DNA from: Mycolicibacterium vinylchloridicum
Lineage (GTDB): Bacteria; Actinomycetota; Actinomycetes; Mycobacteriales; Mycobacteriaceae
Assembly (NCBI RefSeq): GCF_013404075.1
Contig: NZ_JACBJQ010000039.1
Location: forward strand, 1-54,717
Reading direction: 5' to 3'
Length of the DNA stretch: 54,717 nucleotides
The notes beneath the pieces are model-generated. The model ran no database searches, had not been told where the DNA came from, and saw only the letters and a list, made by a program, of their open reading frames with translations. The position numbers and the translations under genes are program-made. Numbering within the stretch: the first letter of the stretch is position 1; the number at the start of each line of letters is the position of its first letter. Shown in pieces: positions 1 through 11,400 of this stretch.

Positions 1-1733
1 GTACCGGTACCGCGGGCACGGGCAGCACGACGGCCGCCGCAGGCGGCACCGGCGGCACCGGCGGGGCCGGCGGGGCAGGCGGGGCAGGCGGCGCCGGCGG
101 CAACGGCATCGGCGGGGTCGGCGGCGGTACCGGCGGTCAGGGCGGCGTCGGCGGTGTGGCCGGCAACGGCGGCGCGGGCGGCAACAACACCGGCACGACC
201 AGTGGCGCCGGTGGGGTCGGTGGCAACGGCGGAATCGGCGGCAACGGCGGTGCGGCGGGTACCGCCGGCACGAACGGCGGCACCAGCGGCAGTGCGGGTG
301 CGGCCGGCAACGGCGGCACCGGCGGTGCCGGCGGCGGCGGCGGCGCGGGTACGACCGGCGGAACGCCGGGTACGGGCGGCTCCGGCGGCGCGGCCGGCAA
401 CGGCGGCGCAGGCGGAACCGGCGGCAACGGCATCGGCGGCGTCGGCGGCGGCACCGGCGGGCAAGGCGGCGGCGGCGGCAAAGGCGGCACCGGCGGAACC
501 GGCGGAACCGACACCACCACAGGCGACGCCGCTGCCAACGGTGGCGGCGGCGGCAAGGGCGGTACCGGCGGTACAGCCGGCGCCGGCGGTACCAACGGCG
601 GTACCAACGGCACCGGAGGCCAAGGCGGGACCGGCGGCACCGGCGGAACCGGCGGCGCCGGAAACAACGGCACCAGCGGCGGGGCACCCACCGCTGGTAA
701 CGCCGGCGGACAGGGCGGAGCCGCGGGCGCAGGCGGCACCGGCGGAACCGGTATCGGCGGCGTCGGCGGCGGCGCGGGCGGTCAGGGCGGCGTCGGCGGC
801 ACCGGCGGTGCGGGCGGAACCGGCGGCAACAACACCGGCAACAACGGCGGGAACGGCAATGCCGGTGGCGGCGGCGGCAAGGGCGGCGTCGGCGGTGCGG
901 CCGGTGCCGGCACCAACGGCGGCGCCAACGGCACCGGCGGCGCCGGCGGCCTCGGCGGCAACGGCGGTAACGGCGGCACGGGCGACATCGGCACCAACAG
1001 CATCACCGCTCCGGTGGTGGGTGGCAACGGTGGTACCGGCGGCAACGCCGGCGGCGGCGGCTCGGGCGGCGCCGGCATCTCGGGGGTCGGCGGCGGCACC
1101 GGCGGCACCGGCGGCACCGGCGGCACCGGCGGCACCGGCGGCAGGGGCGGTAACGGCACCGGAGCCAACACCTCCGGCGCCAAGGGCGGCACCGGTGGCA
1201 CCGGCGGGTCTGGTGGCGCCGGCGGGACCGGCACCGACGGCGGGTCCGGCGGCGCCGGCGGAAATGCGAACACCGCGGGCGCCGGCGGCAACGGTGGCAC
1301 CGCCAACGGCACCGGCACTGGTGGCGGCGGCGGAACAGGAGGCACCGCGGGCGTCGGCGGTACCGGCGGCAATGCCGGCGGTGGAAACGGAACGGGCGGC
1401 ACCGGCGGCACCGGCGGCACCGCTGGAAAGGGCGGAACAGGCGGTGCCGGTACCGGTGCGAACGGCATCGGCGGCGCCGGCGGCAACGGTGTCGTCGGCG
1501 GCGTGGGTGGGACCGGCGGCACCGGAAGCGGCTCCGGGTCCGGTGGCATCGGTGGTACTGGCGGATCAGGTGGGGGTGGCGGCACCGGCGGATCGGGCAA
1601 GGCCGGCTCCAGCGCGGGCAAGGCCGGCGGCGCCGGCGGCACCGGTAATGCCGGCAGCGCCCCCTCCGGGGTCAACGGCGGCGGCGGCGGGACCGGCGGC
1701 ACGGCGGGTACCGGGGGCGCGGGTGGCACCTGA
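1..1733 (+). CDS. PGRS-domain protein, 3' end (5' truncated by window edge)
   Basis: An open frame runs from the window edge (codon phase starting at base 3) to TGA at 1731-1733, about 577 residues. It is almost entirely Gly-Gly-X repeats (GGNGG, GGTGG, GGAGG) with Asn, Thr and Ala, the composition of the PGRS domain of mycobacterial PE_PGRS and related surface proteins. The N-terminus lies outside the window, so a PE domain or signal peptide cannot be checked. Units such as NGIGGVGGGTGG recur several times, showing long-range duplication within the repeat. Two other frames are also open here, but they read as Ala/Arg-rich or Pro-rich low complexity and are by-products of the GGC-type repeat. 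Function unknown; PGRS proteins are generally cell-wall or surface exposed. No link to the lipopeptide genes downstream is evident. Confidence 0.85.
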   Translation, partial: TGTAGTGSTTAAAGGTGGTGGAGGAGGAGGAGGNGIGGVGGGTGGQGGVGGVAGNGGAGGNNTGTTSGAGGVGGNGGIGGNGGAAGTAGTNGGTSGSAGAAGNGGTGGAGGGGGAGTTGGTPGTGGSGGAAGNGGAGGTGGNGIGGVGGGTGGQGGGGGKGGTGGTGGTDTTTGDAAANGGGGGKGGTGGTAGAGGTNGGTNGTGGQGGTGGTGGTGGAGNNGTSGGAPTAGNAGGQGGAAGAGGTGGTGIGGVGGGAGGQGGVGGTGGAGGTGGNNTGNNGGNGNAGGGGGKGGVGGAAGAGTNGGANGTGGAGGLGGNGGNGGTGDIGTNSITAPVVGGNGGTGGNAGGGGSGGAGISGVGGGTGGTGGTGGTGGTGGRGGNGTGANTSGAKGGTGGTGGSGGAGGTGTDGGSGGAGGNANTAGAGGNGGTANGTGTGGGGGTGGTAGVGGTGGNAGGGNGTGGTGGTGGTAGKGGTGGAGTGANGIGGAGGNGVVGGVGGTGGTGSGSGSGGIGGTGGSGGGGGTGGSGKAGSSAGKAGGAGGTGNAGSAPSGVNGGGGGTGGTAGTGGAGGT

Positions 1734-1745
1734 TCGCCGTTGCTC

Positions 1746-1762
1746 CGCCGGCTCCCGGCGGC
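1746..1762 (+). terminator. Candidate intrinsic terminator hairpin after the PGRS gene
   Basis: A perfect 7-bp inverted repeat (CCGCCGG, loop CTC, CCGGCGG) lies 12 bases past the stop codon of the PGRS gene. No T-tract follows, which is common for mycobacterial terminators. The rest of 1734-1979 shows no other gene. Confidence 0.45.
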
Positions 1763-1932
1763 CGGAAAAGTGCGCATATCGAACATGACCGCGTGCACCG
1801 CAAATAACCGCGTCGTCTCATTCCCAGACCGAATTTCCCGATCAGCACGACGTCAGCGGGCATAACCACCGAGATCCGGGCCCCGTCGGAAAATTGGCGA
1901 TCGAGAGTTTGCCATGGCCCCGGCTCGCGCAT

Positions 1933-1941
1933 TGCTACCAT
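1933..1941 (+). promoter_or_regulatory. Candidate extended -10 promoter of the second PGRS gene
   Basis: TGCTACCAT fits an extended -10 (TGn + TAnnAT) about 38 bases before the ATG at 1980. A Shine-Dalgarno-like GGGAG stands just before that ATG. No -35 box at normal spacing is visible, as expected for an extended -10 element. Confidence 0.35.
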
Positions 1942-1979
1942 GTGGACGCTCAGAGCATTGGCGAACATGGGAGCAAACC

Positions 1980-3425
1980 ATGGCTGCACGGCATCGCGCG
2001 GCACACCGGGCGATGCCCCGACCGCAGCGTGCCGCTGCCGACCATTACTTACAGCAGCCACCCAGCAAATTCTCATTATGGCTGGGAGCGGGTGCTCTCA
2101 CCGTCGGTGTCTGCACTTCGCTGGCCGGCGCAACAGCAGTCGCCCACGCCGACTCCCCCGGCAGCGACTCCGCATCATCGAGCCACAGCGGTACCGGTCC
2201 CAAGGTAGGAAACTCCGGCCGCTCGTCGTCGAAAGCCGGCTCCAAGGCGGGGAGCACCGGCCGGTCCGACTCGAGACCGTCGACGACCGCAAAACGCACG
2301 GTCACCACGTCCTCGACCACGTCCTCGACCACGCCCGCCGCGGACGATCAGGCCTCGCCCACTCCGGCCGAGGCCACCTCCACGGATTCGGTGTCCACCG
2401 CCGCACAGGCTGGCAGTGCACGAACAGCGAAGACCGTGACGGCGGCGGATACACCGGCCACGCCGCCGAACCTGACGCTCAACGACATCATCGGTGCGAT
2501 CGTCGCCTACGCCCAAAGCGGTGGGGGCACGGGAACCGTCCAGATCAGCCTCCCCGAAATCATCACCGCGCTCGTCACCAACGAATGGCTGGGCCGCCCG
2601 ATCCTCGGCAACGGCGCGGACGGCACCGCGACGAACCCGGACGGACAGGCTGGCGGCTGGTTGTTGGGTAGCGGCGGTAAAGGCTATTCCTGGACCGACG
2701 CCACCTGCGTCGACAGCGGCGGGTGCGCCGGCGGCAACGGCGGAGCAGGCGGGCTGATCGGCAACGGCGGCAACGGCGGCGACGGCGCCGAGGGCGGGGC
2801 CGGCGGAGACGGCGGTGCGGCCCTACTGTTCGGCGTCGGTGGCGACGGCGGAGCCGGTGGAGCAAACCCGGCCGGGGTCGGCGGTGACGGCGGCGCGGGC
2901 GGGACCGGCGGACTGATCGGCGGGAGCGGCGGCAACGGCGGCACCGGCGGAGACGGCCAAACCGGCGGCAACGGCGGCGCAGGTGGCTCCGTGATCGGCT
3001 TCGGCTTCGGCTACTTCACCGGCTTCTACCACCCGGGAAGCGTGATCGGCGGTGCCGGCGGCGACGGCGGAATCGGCACGAACGGGGCAGGCGGCAACGG
3101 CGGAGCGGGCGGCACCGCCGATCTCTCGAGCGACCCCTTGTGGGACTACCTGTTGTCGGTAGCGAGCCTGATCCCCGGCGTCGTCTCGCCGGGTAACGCC
3201 ATCGGCGGCAAGGGCGGTGCCGGCGGCGACGGCACCACCACCGGCGGCGCCGGCGGCCTGGGCGGGCTCGCCTACAACTACAGCCTCGGAAACTCCGTCG
3301 GCGGCGCCGGCGGTGACGGTGGAAACGGAACCACCGCAGGCGGTCTCGGCGCTACCGGCGGAACCGCTTGGGCGGCAAGTGGTTCGGCCACCAATGGCGC
3401 CGACGGTAGCAACGGAACGCCGTAG
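1980..3425 (+). CDS. Secreted PGRS protein with signal peptide and GRPLI-like motif, no PE domain
   Basis: 481 aa from ATG 1980, preferred over an in-frame upstream ATG at 1914 because GGGAG lies 7 bases before it. Residues 1-57 form a long basic n-region, a hydrophobic stretch (about 32-56) and an AHA-D cleavage site, i.e. a Sec-type signal. Residues about 58-160 are a Ser/Thr/Ala-rich linker. Around residue 205 comes GRPILGNG, matching the GRPLI(GNG) motif that precedes PGRS repeats in PE_PGRS proteins, and the motif GGWLLG follows. The remainder is GGAGGxGG repeat with two non-repetitive inserts (near residues 340 and 385). Family knowledge: PGRS proteins are normally exported by ESX-5 through their PE domain. 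Here a conventional signal seems to replace PE. The gene ends one base before the converging FadD stop codon, leaving no room for a terminator. Confidence 0.85.
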   Translation: MAARHRAAHRAMPRPQRAAADHYLQQPPSKFSLWLGAGALTVGVCTSLAGATAVAHADSPGSDSASSSHSGTGPKVGNSGRSSSKAGSKAGSTGRSDSRPSTTAKRTVTTSSTTSSTTPAADDQASPTPAEATSTDSVSTAAQAGSARTAKTVTAADTPATPPNLTLNDIIGAIVAYAQSGGGTGTVQISLPEIITALVTNEWLGRPILGNGADGTATNPDGQAGGWLLGSGGKGYSWTDATCVDSGGCAGGNGGAGGLIGNGGNGGDGAEGGAGGDGGAALLFGVGGDGGAGGANPAGVGGDGGAGGTGGLIGGSGGNGGTGGDGQTGGNGGAGGSVIGFGFGYFTGFYHPGSVIGGAGGDGGIGTNGAGGNGGAGGTADLSSDPLWDYLLSVASLIPGVVSPGNAIGGKGGAGGDGTTTGGAGGLGGLAYNYSLGNSVGGAGGDGGNGTTAGGLGATGGTAWAASGSATNGADGSNGTP

Positions 3426-3426
3426 T

Positions 3427-5193
3427 TCAGCCGTCCAGGCGGGCGAACTGCTTGCGCTGATACAAGTCCACCGAGGCCTGGCGCCGGACTTTGCCACTGG
3501 TGGTGACCGGAATCGAACCCCCGCCCACCAGAACAAGATCCGCGACGGCGATGCCGTGGGTGTTCGAGATCGCGGTCGTGACATCGCGTTTGATGGCGTC
3601 GAGGTGCTGCTTGGCCTCCTCATCGGAGTCGCCGCGCTTGCGGACCTCCATCACGACGACCAGCTTCTCCACATCGTCGTCCGGAACGGCGATCGCCACA
3701 CACCGGCCTTTGGTGATCTCGGTGACCGTCGCCTCGATGTCGTCAGGAGAATGGTTGCGGCCGTAGATGATCAGAAGATCCTTGATGCGGCCCACGACGA
3801 ACAGCTCGCCATCGGAGACAAAGCCGACGTCGCCCGTCCTGAGCCAGGGCCCCTCCGGCGTCCCGGCCGACGGCCCGACGATGGTGGCGCCGAAGGTGCG
3901 GGCGGTCTCCTCGGGGTTTTCCCAGTAGCCGATGCTGACGTTGTCGCCATGACACCAGATCTCGCCGGTCTTCCCATCCGGAACTTCGCTGTGGGTATCG
4001 GGGTCGACGATCCGCAACAGCGGTGAACGGGTGCTGATCGGGCCGTCGTAGCTGACCAACGGCGTGCCGTCCGGACCGTCGACCCGCTTGGCCTCACCCG
4101 CGGTCAGGGCATCGGTGTCGAAGTGCACGACCTTGATCGGATCTTCCGGCCGCGGGGTCGACATGTAGAGCGTGGCCTCGGCCATGCCGTAGGAGGGCTG
4201 GATCACCGCCTCGTTCAGGTTGAAGCGGGCGAACCGGTCGGTGAAGCGCTTGATCGTCGCGGGTTGGACCCGCTCGGCGCCGCTTTGGATGGTGTGCACA
4301 CCACCCAGGTCGAGGCCGGCCATGTCCTCATCGGAGGTCTTGCGCGTCGCCAGATCGAACGCGAAGTTCGGTGCGGCGGTGAACGGGCACGGATTGGTCG
4401 CCAGCAGCTGCATCCACCGCGCCGGGCGCACCAGGAACGAGGCCGGGCTCGTGAGAACCGCGCTGGTTCCCAGGACGATCGGCGAGCAAACGCCCAGGAT
4501 CAATCCCAGGTCATGGAAGAACGGCAGCCACGACACGAACGTCAGGTCGGGCGGGGTCACTCCGGCATGCCGCGAGTAATCGGTGGTGATCTGCTGCAGA
4601 TTGGTGAAAAGGTTTGTGTACGAGATCATCACGCCAGCCGGTGAGCGGGTCGAACCGGAGGTGTACTGCAGATACGCAGTGGCGTGCGGATTGTCGTTCT
4701 CGTACATCGCCGGAGCGCCGGGCCGGGGCGGGGCGTCCAGATCCAGCAAGTCGACCTCGATGATGGCCGGTGGTGCCTGCCCGGGCTGCGGGACGATGCT
4801 GCGGCTCACCTCGGCCACGACGGCGGATGTGGTGAGAACGGCAACGGGTGACGCGTCGCGCATCACCGAGTCGACCCGCTCGTCGGTGACCCCGCCCATC
4901 GGCACCGACAACGGAACCGGGATGACCCCGGCGTGCAGCGATCCCAGGAACGCAACGATGTATTCCAGGCTCTGCGGCGCGATGATCATGGCGCGATCGC
5001 CCGGCGACGCGGACACGCTGAGTTCACGGGCGAAATTGGCAACCCGCCGATACAACTGCGGCCACGTCAGGCTTACCGGGACGCCGGCCCAGTCCTGGTC
5101 GTAGTCCATGAAGGTGTACGCAATGTCATCCGGTTGCATGCTGGCGCGTTCGCGCAGCAGGGCAGGAATCGATGCCTCAATCGCCTGTGTCAC
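3427..5193 (-). CDS. fadD23: Long-chain fatty acyl-AMP ligase, FadD23-like (FAAL)
   Basis: About 588 aa. It activates a fatty acid as acyl-adenylate and passes it to a carrier protein or PKS, not to CoA. Visible motifs: YLQYTSGSTR (P-loop in the form typical of mycobacterial FAALs), SWLPFFHDLGL, YGMAEATLY, WLRTGDVGF, GRIKDLLIIYGRNHSPDDIE and C-terminal TTSGKVRR with the catalytic Lys. Length and sequence closely recall FadD23 of sulfolipid and GPL loci (from memory, not aligned). Start: GTG 5193 is chosen because TAGCTT, a possible -10, lies about 7 bases upstream, suggesting a leaderless message; an in-frame start at 5223 is possible. It diverges from the PKS gene across about 280 bases, so it probably supplies the PKS starter unit. 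Confidence 0.9.
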   Translation of the reverse strand: MTQAIEASIPALLRERASMQPDDIAYTFMDYDQDWAGVPVSLTWPQLYRRVANFARELSVSASPGDRAMIIAPQSLEYIVAFLGSLHAGVIPVPLSVPMGGVTDERVDSVMRDASPVAVLTTSAVVAEVSRSIVPQPGQAPPAIIEVDLLDLDAPPRPGAPAMYENDNPHATAYLQYTSGSTRSPAGVMISYTNLFTNLQQITTDYSRHAGVTPPDLTFVSWLPFFHDLGLILGVCSPIVLGTSAVLTSPASFLVRPARWMQLLATNPCPFTAAPNFAFDLATRKTSDEDMAGLDLGGVHTIQSGAERVQPATIKRFTDRFARFNLNEAVIQPSYGMAEATLYMSTPRPEDPIKVVHFDTDALTAGEAKRVDGPDGTPLVSYDGPISTRSPLLRIVDPDTHSEVPDGKTGEIWCHGDNVSIGYWENPEETARTFGATIVGPSAGTPEGPWLRTGDVGFVSDGELFVVGRIKDLLIIYGRNHSPDDIEATVTEITKGRCVAIAVPDDDVEKLVVVMEVRKRGDSDEEAKQHLDAIKRDVTTAISNTHGIAVADLVLVGGGSIPVTTSGKVRRQASVDLYQRKQFARLDG

Positions 5194-5344
5194 GGCAAGC
5201 AAGCTATCAGGACCCCTCACCACGCCACTTTCGAACAGCGAAGTTAAGTGACGCCTTCGTCAGCCATCGCAGGCGGCGCAGACCCCTCGACGCGGGGTGC
5301 TGCTGCAACGCGCCTGCCAGCACTCTCCTGGAGTGCACTTACTT

Positions 5345-5433
5345 GTGAATCAAGCAAACTTGACCCCGCGACGATGCGTCTGCGTCAATAATCGTCTTGC
5401 CTGGGTCGGGGGAACCAAAGGTGAGTCAAGCAA
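5345..5433. repeat. 13-bp direct repeat in the fadD/pks divergent promoter region
   Basis: GTGAATCAAGCAA (5345-5357) and GTGAGTCAAGCAA (5421-5433) differ at one base and are 76 bases apart, start to start. The first copy is followed by CTTG, giving a small inverted repeat CAAG-CAAA-CTTG. Paired sites between divergent fadD and pks genes look like operators for one regulator (inference). The rest of 5194-5472 holds no gene; AT-rich TCAATAATCG at 5385-5394 could be part of the pks promoter. Confidence 0.35.
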
Positions 5434-5472
5434 CGGACTGGACTGCGGCTTCGTTGCTGTTGAGGAGACGGG

Positions 5473-8400
5473 ATGGTTTCATTCGGTGCGATCGATGATC
5501 GGCCAAGCAGCTCAAGCGCGGCGAATTCCCCAGCCCCTATGAGCTCACAATCGACCACTCCGGTCGCCGTCATCGGTATGGCATGCCGGTTACCTGGCGG
5601 TATCGAGTCCCCTGAGCAACTCTGGGAGTCACTGCTTCGGGGCGATGACCTGGTCACCGAGGTGCCGCGGGATCGCTGGGACAACGACGAGTACTACGAC
5701 CCCGAGGCCAATGTGCCGGGCCGCACCGCATCGAAGTGGGGTGCGTTCCTTGACGACGTTGCCGGCTTCGATGCTGAGTTCTTCGAGATCAACGAGCGCG
5801 AGGCTGCCGCCCTCGATCCGCAGCACCGTTTGCTGTTGGAAACATCATGGGAAGCCGTCGAGCATGCCGGGCTCACTCCTGCGGCGGTGAGAGACTCACT
5901 GACCGGTGTGTTCACCGGATTAACGCACTCCGACTATCAGCTGGTATCGGCACAGAGTGACGCGATGGAGGGCCCGTACGGGTTCTCAGGCAGCACGTTC
6001 AGCATGGCTGCCGGACGAATCGCTTACACGCTCGGTCTTCACGGTCCGGCGATGGCAGTCGACACCGCATGTTCGTCTGGGCTGCTGGCAATCCACATGG
6101 GGTGCCGCAGCCTGAGCCAGGGCGAAAGCGATCTCGCGCTCGCCGGTGGCGCCTACGTGCTCCTGGACCCACGGAAGTTCATCGCGGGGACCGCGGCAGG
6201 CCACCTGTCTCCTACGGGACGCTGCCGCGCCTTCGACGTCGCGGCGGACGGCTATGTCGCTGGCGAGGCCTGCGCGATGGTGTTGCTCAAGCGCCTGCCC
6301 GATGCACTCCGGGACGGCGACCGGATCCTCGCGGTCATCCGTGGGACCGCCGCAAACCACGACGGCCATACCGTTAACACCTCAACACCGTCGGCTGGCG
6401 CGCAGGCTGCCGTGTACCGGGCCGCCCTGGCCGCCGCGGACGTCGACCCACACACCGTCGGCTTGGTCGAGGCGCACGGCCCTGGCACCCCGGTGGGTGA
6501 TCCGATCGAGTACACCAGCCTCAGCGAGGTCTACGGCGTCGATGCTCCCTGCGCGCTCGGATCGGTCAAGACAAACGTCGGCCACTCGCAATCGGCGTCC
6601 GGTGTCGTCGGCCTGATCAAGACGATCCTCGCCTTGCAGAATGGTGTCGTTCCGCGCAATCTGCACTTCACCCGCCTCCCGGACGACCTGGCCAAAATTT
6701 CCACGAAACTGTTTGTGCCCGTTGAGAACACCGAGTGGCCCACCAGCGGACAACACCCGCGCCGCGCGGCAGTATCGTCGTATGGGGTGTCCGGAACCAA
6801 TGTCCACGCCGTCCTGGAACAAGGCCCCGAACCCCAGGCGACGCAAAGCTCGAACCTGAGCCGCAGCGACGCGCCGGCGGCGCCACTTCTGTTCCCCATC
6901 TCGTCGACTTCGGCCGAAGAGCTGCGGCGCTCCGCCGGCCGGCTCGCCCAGTGGATACAGGCACACGACGACGTGGCGTTGTCAGATCTGGGCTATACCC
7001 TGGCCCGCCGGCGCGCGCACCGCCCGGTGCGCACCGCTGTCCATGCCAGCAGTGGGCCGGAATTGACCGCGACGCTGCTCGAGGTCGCCGGCGGCGAGAC
7101 GCCGTATCCGGCGGCGCTCGCCCACGACGATCGCGGTCCCGTGTGGGTGTTCTCCGGGCAGGGTTCGCAATGGGCTCGGATGGGCGCACAGCTGCTCGAA
7201 ACGGAGCCGGTTTTCGCGGCCACCGTCGCGCAGCTCGAGCCGCTGATCGCGGCCGAATCGGGGTTCTCCGTTACCGCGGCGATGACGGCACCGGAAGTGG
7301 TGAGCGGCGACGCTCAACTGCAGCCAACCGTGTTCACCGTGCAGGTCGCGCTCGCAGCCGCCCTGAAGGCCTGCGGTGCACGGCCCAGTGCCGCCATCGG
7401 ATATTCGATGGGTGAGGTCGCCGCAGCCGTGGTCTCCGGTGCGCTGTCGCTCGAAGACGGGGTTCGGGTCATCTGCCGGCGGTCGCAGCTGATGTCTCGC
7501 CTCGCCGGTACCGGGATCATGGCGTCAGTGGAACTGCCTGCCAAGCAAGTGCTTTCGGAGCTGACACTCGGCGGCGTCAAGGACGTAGTCGTCGGCGTGG
7601 TCGCCTCACCGGAATCCACTGTGATCAGCGGCGCTAACCAGACCGTTCGCGAACTGATGGCGACGTGGGAAGAGCGGGACCTGATGGTCCGCCAGTCCGT
7701 CATCGATGTCGCCGCACACTCCCCTCTGGTCGAGCCGATCCTCGACGAACTCGGCCAGGCTCTCGCAGAGATCAAACCGCTTACACCGCAGATTCCGTTC
7801 TACTCGGCCACGGGGTTCGACCCGCGCGAGGAACCGGTGTGCAACGGAAAGTACTGGGTGAAGAATCTGCGCAATACGGTGCGGTTCGCCGCGGCGGCGC
7901 GTGCTGCCGTGGAGGACGGGTACCGGGTGTTCGCCGAACTCTCACCACATCCGATGCTCATCCACGCGATCGAACGGACCGCCGGCAATCTAGACGCGTC
8001 GGTCGCCACCTTCGCCGCCATGCGCCGCGAGCAGACGATGCCTCACGGGCTACGCGGCTTGGTGGCCCAATTACACAGTGCCGGAGCCGAAATCGACTTC
8101 TCCGTTCTGTATCCCGATGGGCGGCTGGTGGACGCGCCCTTGCCTACGTGGACACGCCGTCGGCTGTGGTTGGACCGCGACGGTCACGAGTCCCCGGCGC
8201 ATGGCGATTTCACCGTCAGCGTGCATCCGCTCCTCGGCCCTCACGTACGCCTACCGGAGGAGCCGGAGCGCCACGTGTGGCAGGCCGAAGTCGGCACCGC
8301 AACCCAGCCCTGGCTCGCCGACCACACAGTTCGCAACGTGGCGGTACTCCCAGGTGCGGCCTACTGCGAGATGGCCCTGGCCGCGGCGCACATGGTGGTC

Positions 8401-11400
8401 GGGGAGGTCGTCGAGGTCCGCGACATCCGCTTCGAGCACGCGCTGCTGCTCGATGCGCAGACCTCCCTCGCTGCGTCGGCATGGCTGTCGTCCCCCGGTG
8501 TCGTCGACTTCCTCGTCGAGGCCGACGACGGCGGGCGCCAGACGCGGCAGGCCAGCGCGACCCTGCACATTGCCGCCGATCACGGACCGACCGCATATGA
8601 TATCGCCGCGCTCAGGGTGGCCCATCCACACCGCACCGACGGCGACCAGGTGCGCGACAGGCTCGACCAGCTCGGCGTCCAGTACGGACCGGCGTTCCGC
8701 GGCCTGGGTGACATCCACACCAGCGACGATGCAACGGTTTTGGCCGAGGTCGCGCTGCCCCGCCAGCTCCGCATGCAACAAGGCGCTTACAGCGTGCACC
8801 CGGCATTGCTGGACGCCTGCTTCCAGGCGGTTGCCGCGAGTCCGCAGATCCAGGCCGGCGTATTGGGCCTACCGCTGGGAGTTGGCCGGATGCGCTCCTA
8901 CGGACCGGCACGAAACGCCCACTACTGCCACGCCCGAGTCACCCAGATCGATTCCGCCGGGATCGAGGCCGATCTCGACGTGCTCGACAAGGACGGCACG
9001 GTCCTGCTCAGCATCCGGGGATTGCGCTGCGGTACCGGGGAATCCGAACAGGCCCAACAAGATCGGGTGCTCAGCCAGCGACTGCTGACCATCGAATGGC
9101 AGCAGTGCCAGCTGCCGGAACCATCGCACGTCGACGCCGGAACCTGGCTGCTGATCAACACGAGCCCCACTGCGGACCTACTCAGCTCGACACTGGCCGA
9201 TACGCTGAAAACCCAAGGCGCTCAATGCAGCACCATGTGCTGGCCGTCGAACGCCGACCACGCCTCCAACGCCGGACATCTCGCCGAACAGCTTCGCTCC
9301 GGGAAAGTCACCGGCGTGGTGATCCTCGCCGGACCGAAGACCAACGGCAGTCATGACCAAACCCCGGTGGTGGGCCGTGAATACGTTCAGCATCTGACGC
9401 GCATCACCCGCGAGCTGGCCCAGACGTCGGGCCACATCCCTCACCTCTTCGTCGTCACCCGCGGCGCCCAGAGCGTAGTGGCCGACGACGTGGTCAATCT
9501 GGAACAAGGCGGTCTGCGCGGCCTGGTACGGGTGATCAGCGCCGAATATCCGCACCTACACGCTACCCAGATCGACGTCGACAACAGCGGCGACGCCGAA
9601 GAACTCAGCCGGCAACTGCTATGCGGATCCAAGGAAGACGAGACCGCCTGGCGCAACGGTACGTGGTACGCGGCCCGCCTGCGGCCCAGTCCGTTGCGAC
9701 CCGACGAACGACAGATCATCGTCGCCGACAACGACTCCCAGGGAATGCAGCTGCGGATCCGTACACCCGGCGACCTGGAGACACTGGAACTGGTTGCCAG
9801 CGAACGTGTTACACCAGGAACAGGACAAATCGAGGTCGCTGTCGGAGTGTCGAGCATCAACTTCGCCGACGTGCTGGTCGCGATGGGACTCTTCCCCGCC
9901 ATCGACGGCGGCCTGCCCGAATTGGGAATGGATTTCGCCGGCGTGGTCACGGCGGTCGGCCCCGACGTCACAGACCATTGCGTCGGTGACCGCGTCGGCG
10001 GCTTCTCGCCGAACGGATGCTGGGGCACATTCGTCAGATGTGACGCACGCCTGGCGGTCACACTTCCTCCCGAGCTGACCGATCATCAGGCAGTCGCCGT
10101 GGCGACGGCGACCGCGACCGCGTGGTACGGCCTGCACGAACAGGCCCGGATCGCGGCCGGCGACCGAGTGCTGATCCACTCCGCAACCGGCGGCGTAGGC
10201 CAGGCCGCTATCGGGGTCGCGCGAGCGGCCGGCGCCGAGATCTTCGCCACCGCCGGTAGCGAAGAACGCCGACAAATGCTGCGCGACATGGGGATCGAGC
10301 ACGTCTACGACTCACGCAGCATCGCCTTTGCCGACCAGATTCGCCGTGACACCGGCGGGTACGGCGTAGACATCGTGCTCAACTCGCTGACCGGCGCTGC
10401 CCAGCGGGCCGGCTTCGAACTGCTGGCCACCGGCGGGCGGTTCGTCGAGATCGGCAAACGCGATGTCTACGGCAACACCCGCCTGGGGCTGTTCCCGTTC
10501 CGGCGGAATCTCACGTTCTACTATGTGGACCTGGCGCTGATGTCGCTGAGTCATCCTCAACGGATCGGCGACCTACTGCGAACGGTGTATCAGCTTGTAG
10601 CACAGGGCGATTTGCCACCCGCCGCGCACACTGAGTATCCGTTGGGCGACGCCGCCACAGCCATCCGGGTGATGGGTGCGGCCCAGCACACCGGCAAGCT
10701 GCTCCTCCAGATTCCGCGCAGTCAGACCAGCAGCGTCGTGGTCCCGCCGGAGCAGGCCAACACCTTCCGCCGCGACGGCGCCTACTTGGTCACCGGCGGC
10801 CTGGGCGGCTTGGGGCTGTTCCTGGCCGAGAAGATGGCCGTAGCGGGCTGCGGACGTATCGTACTGACCTCCCGCTCGCAGCCGACACTGAAGGCGCTGG
10901 AGACAATCGAACTGATCCGCGCGCTGGGTGCCGAGGTCGTCGTGCATTGCGGCGACATCGCCGATCCGGGCACCGCGCAGAAGATGGTAGACGCGGCCAC
11001 CGCCACCGGGCTGCCGGTACGGGGTGTGCTTCATGCGGCGGCGGTGATCGAGGACGCCATTCTGCCCAACATCACCGACGAGCTGATCGAGCGCGACTGG
11101 GCACCAAAGGTCTACGGCGCATGGAATTTGCACAACTCCACCGCCGATCAGCCCGTGGACTGGTTCTGCTCGTTCTCGTCGGCGGCCGCGCTGGTCGGCG
11201 CTCCCGGCCAGGGCGCCTACGCCGCGGCCAACAGCTGGCTGGATGCGTTCACCCGCTGGCGGCGGACTCAGGGCCTGCCGGGCACCGCGATCGCCTGGGG
11301 GCCATGGTCTCAGATCGGGCGGGCCACGGATCTCGCCGAGAGCGCGGGCGTGGCCATCGCTCCCGACGAGGGCGCGTACGCGCTCGACACGCTGCTGCGG

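Noticed and set aside
1..1733. CRISPR array or DNA satellite in the repeat-rich left end
   Set aside because: Repeats are irregular, in codon register, with no uniform spacers; they encode PGRS protein.
137..1798. Long open frames on the minus strand and in another plus-strand frame across the PGRS repeat
   Set aside because: They are Pro/Val-rich or Ala/Arg-rich low-complexity readings forced by the GGC-type repeat; only the Gly/Asn frame fits a known family.
5360..5392. Sigma-70 type promoter TTGACC ... CAATAAT for pks
   Set aside because: Spacing between the boxes is over 20 bases, too long for a standard promoter.
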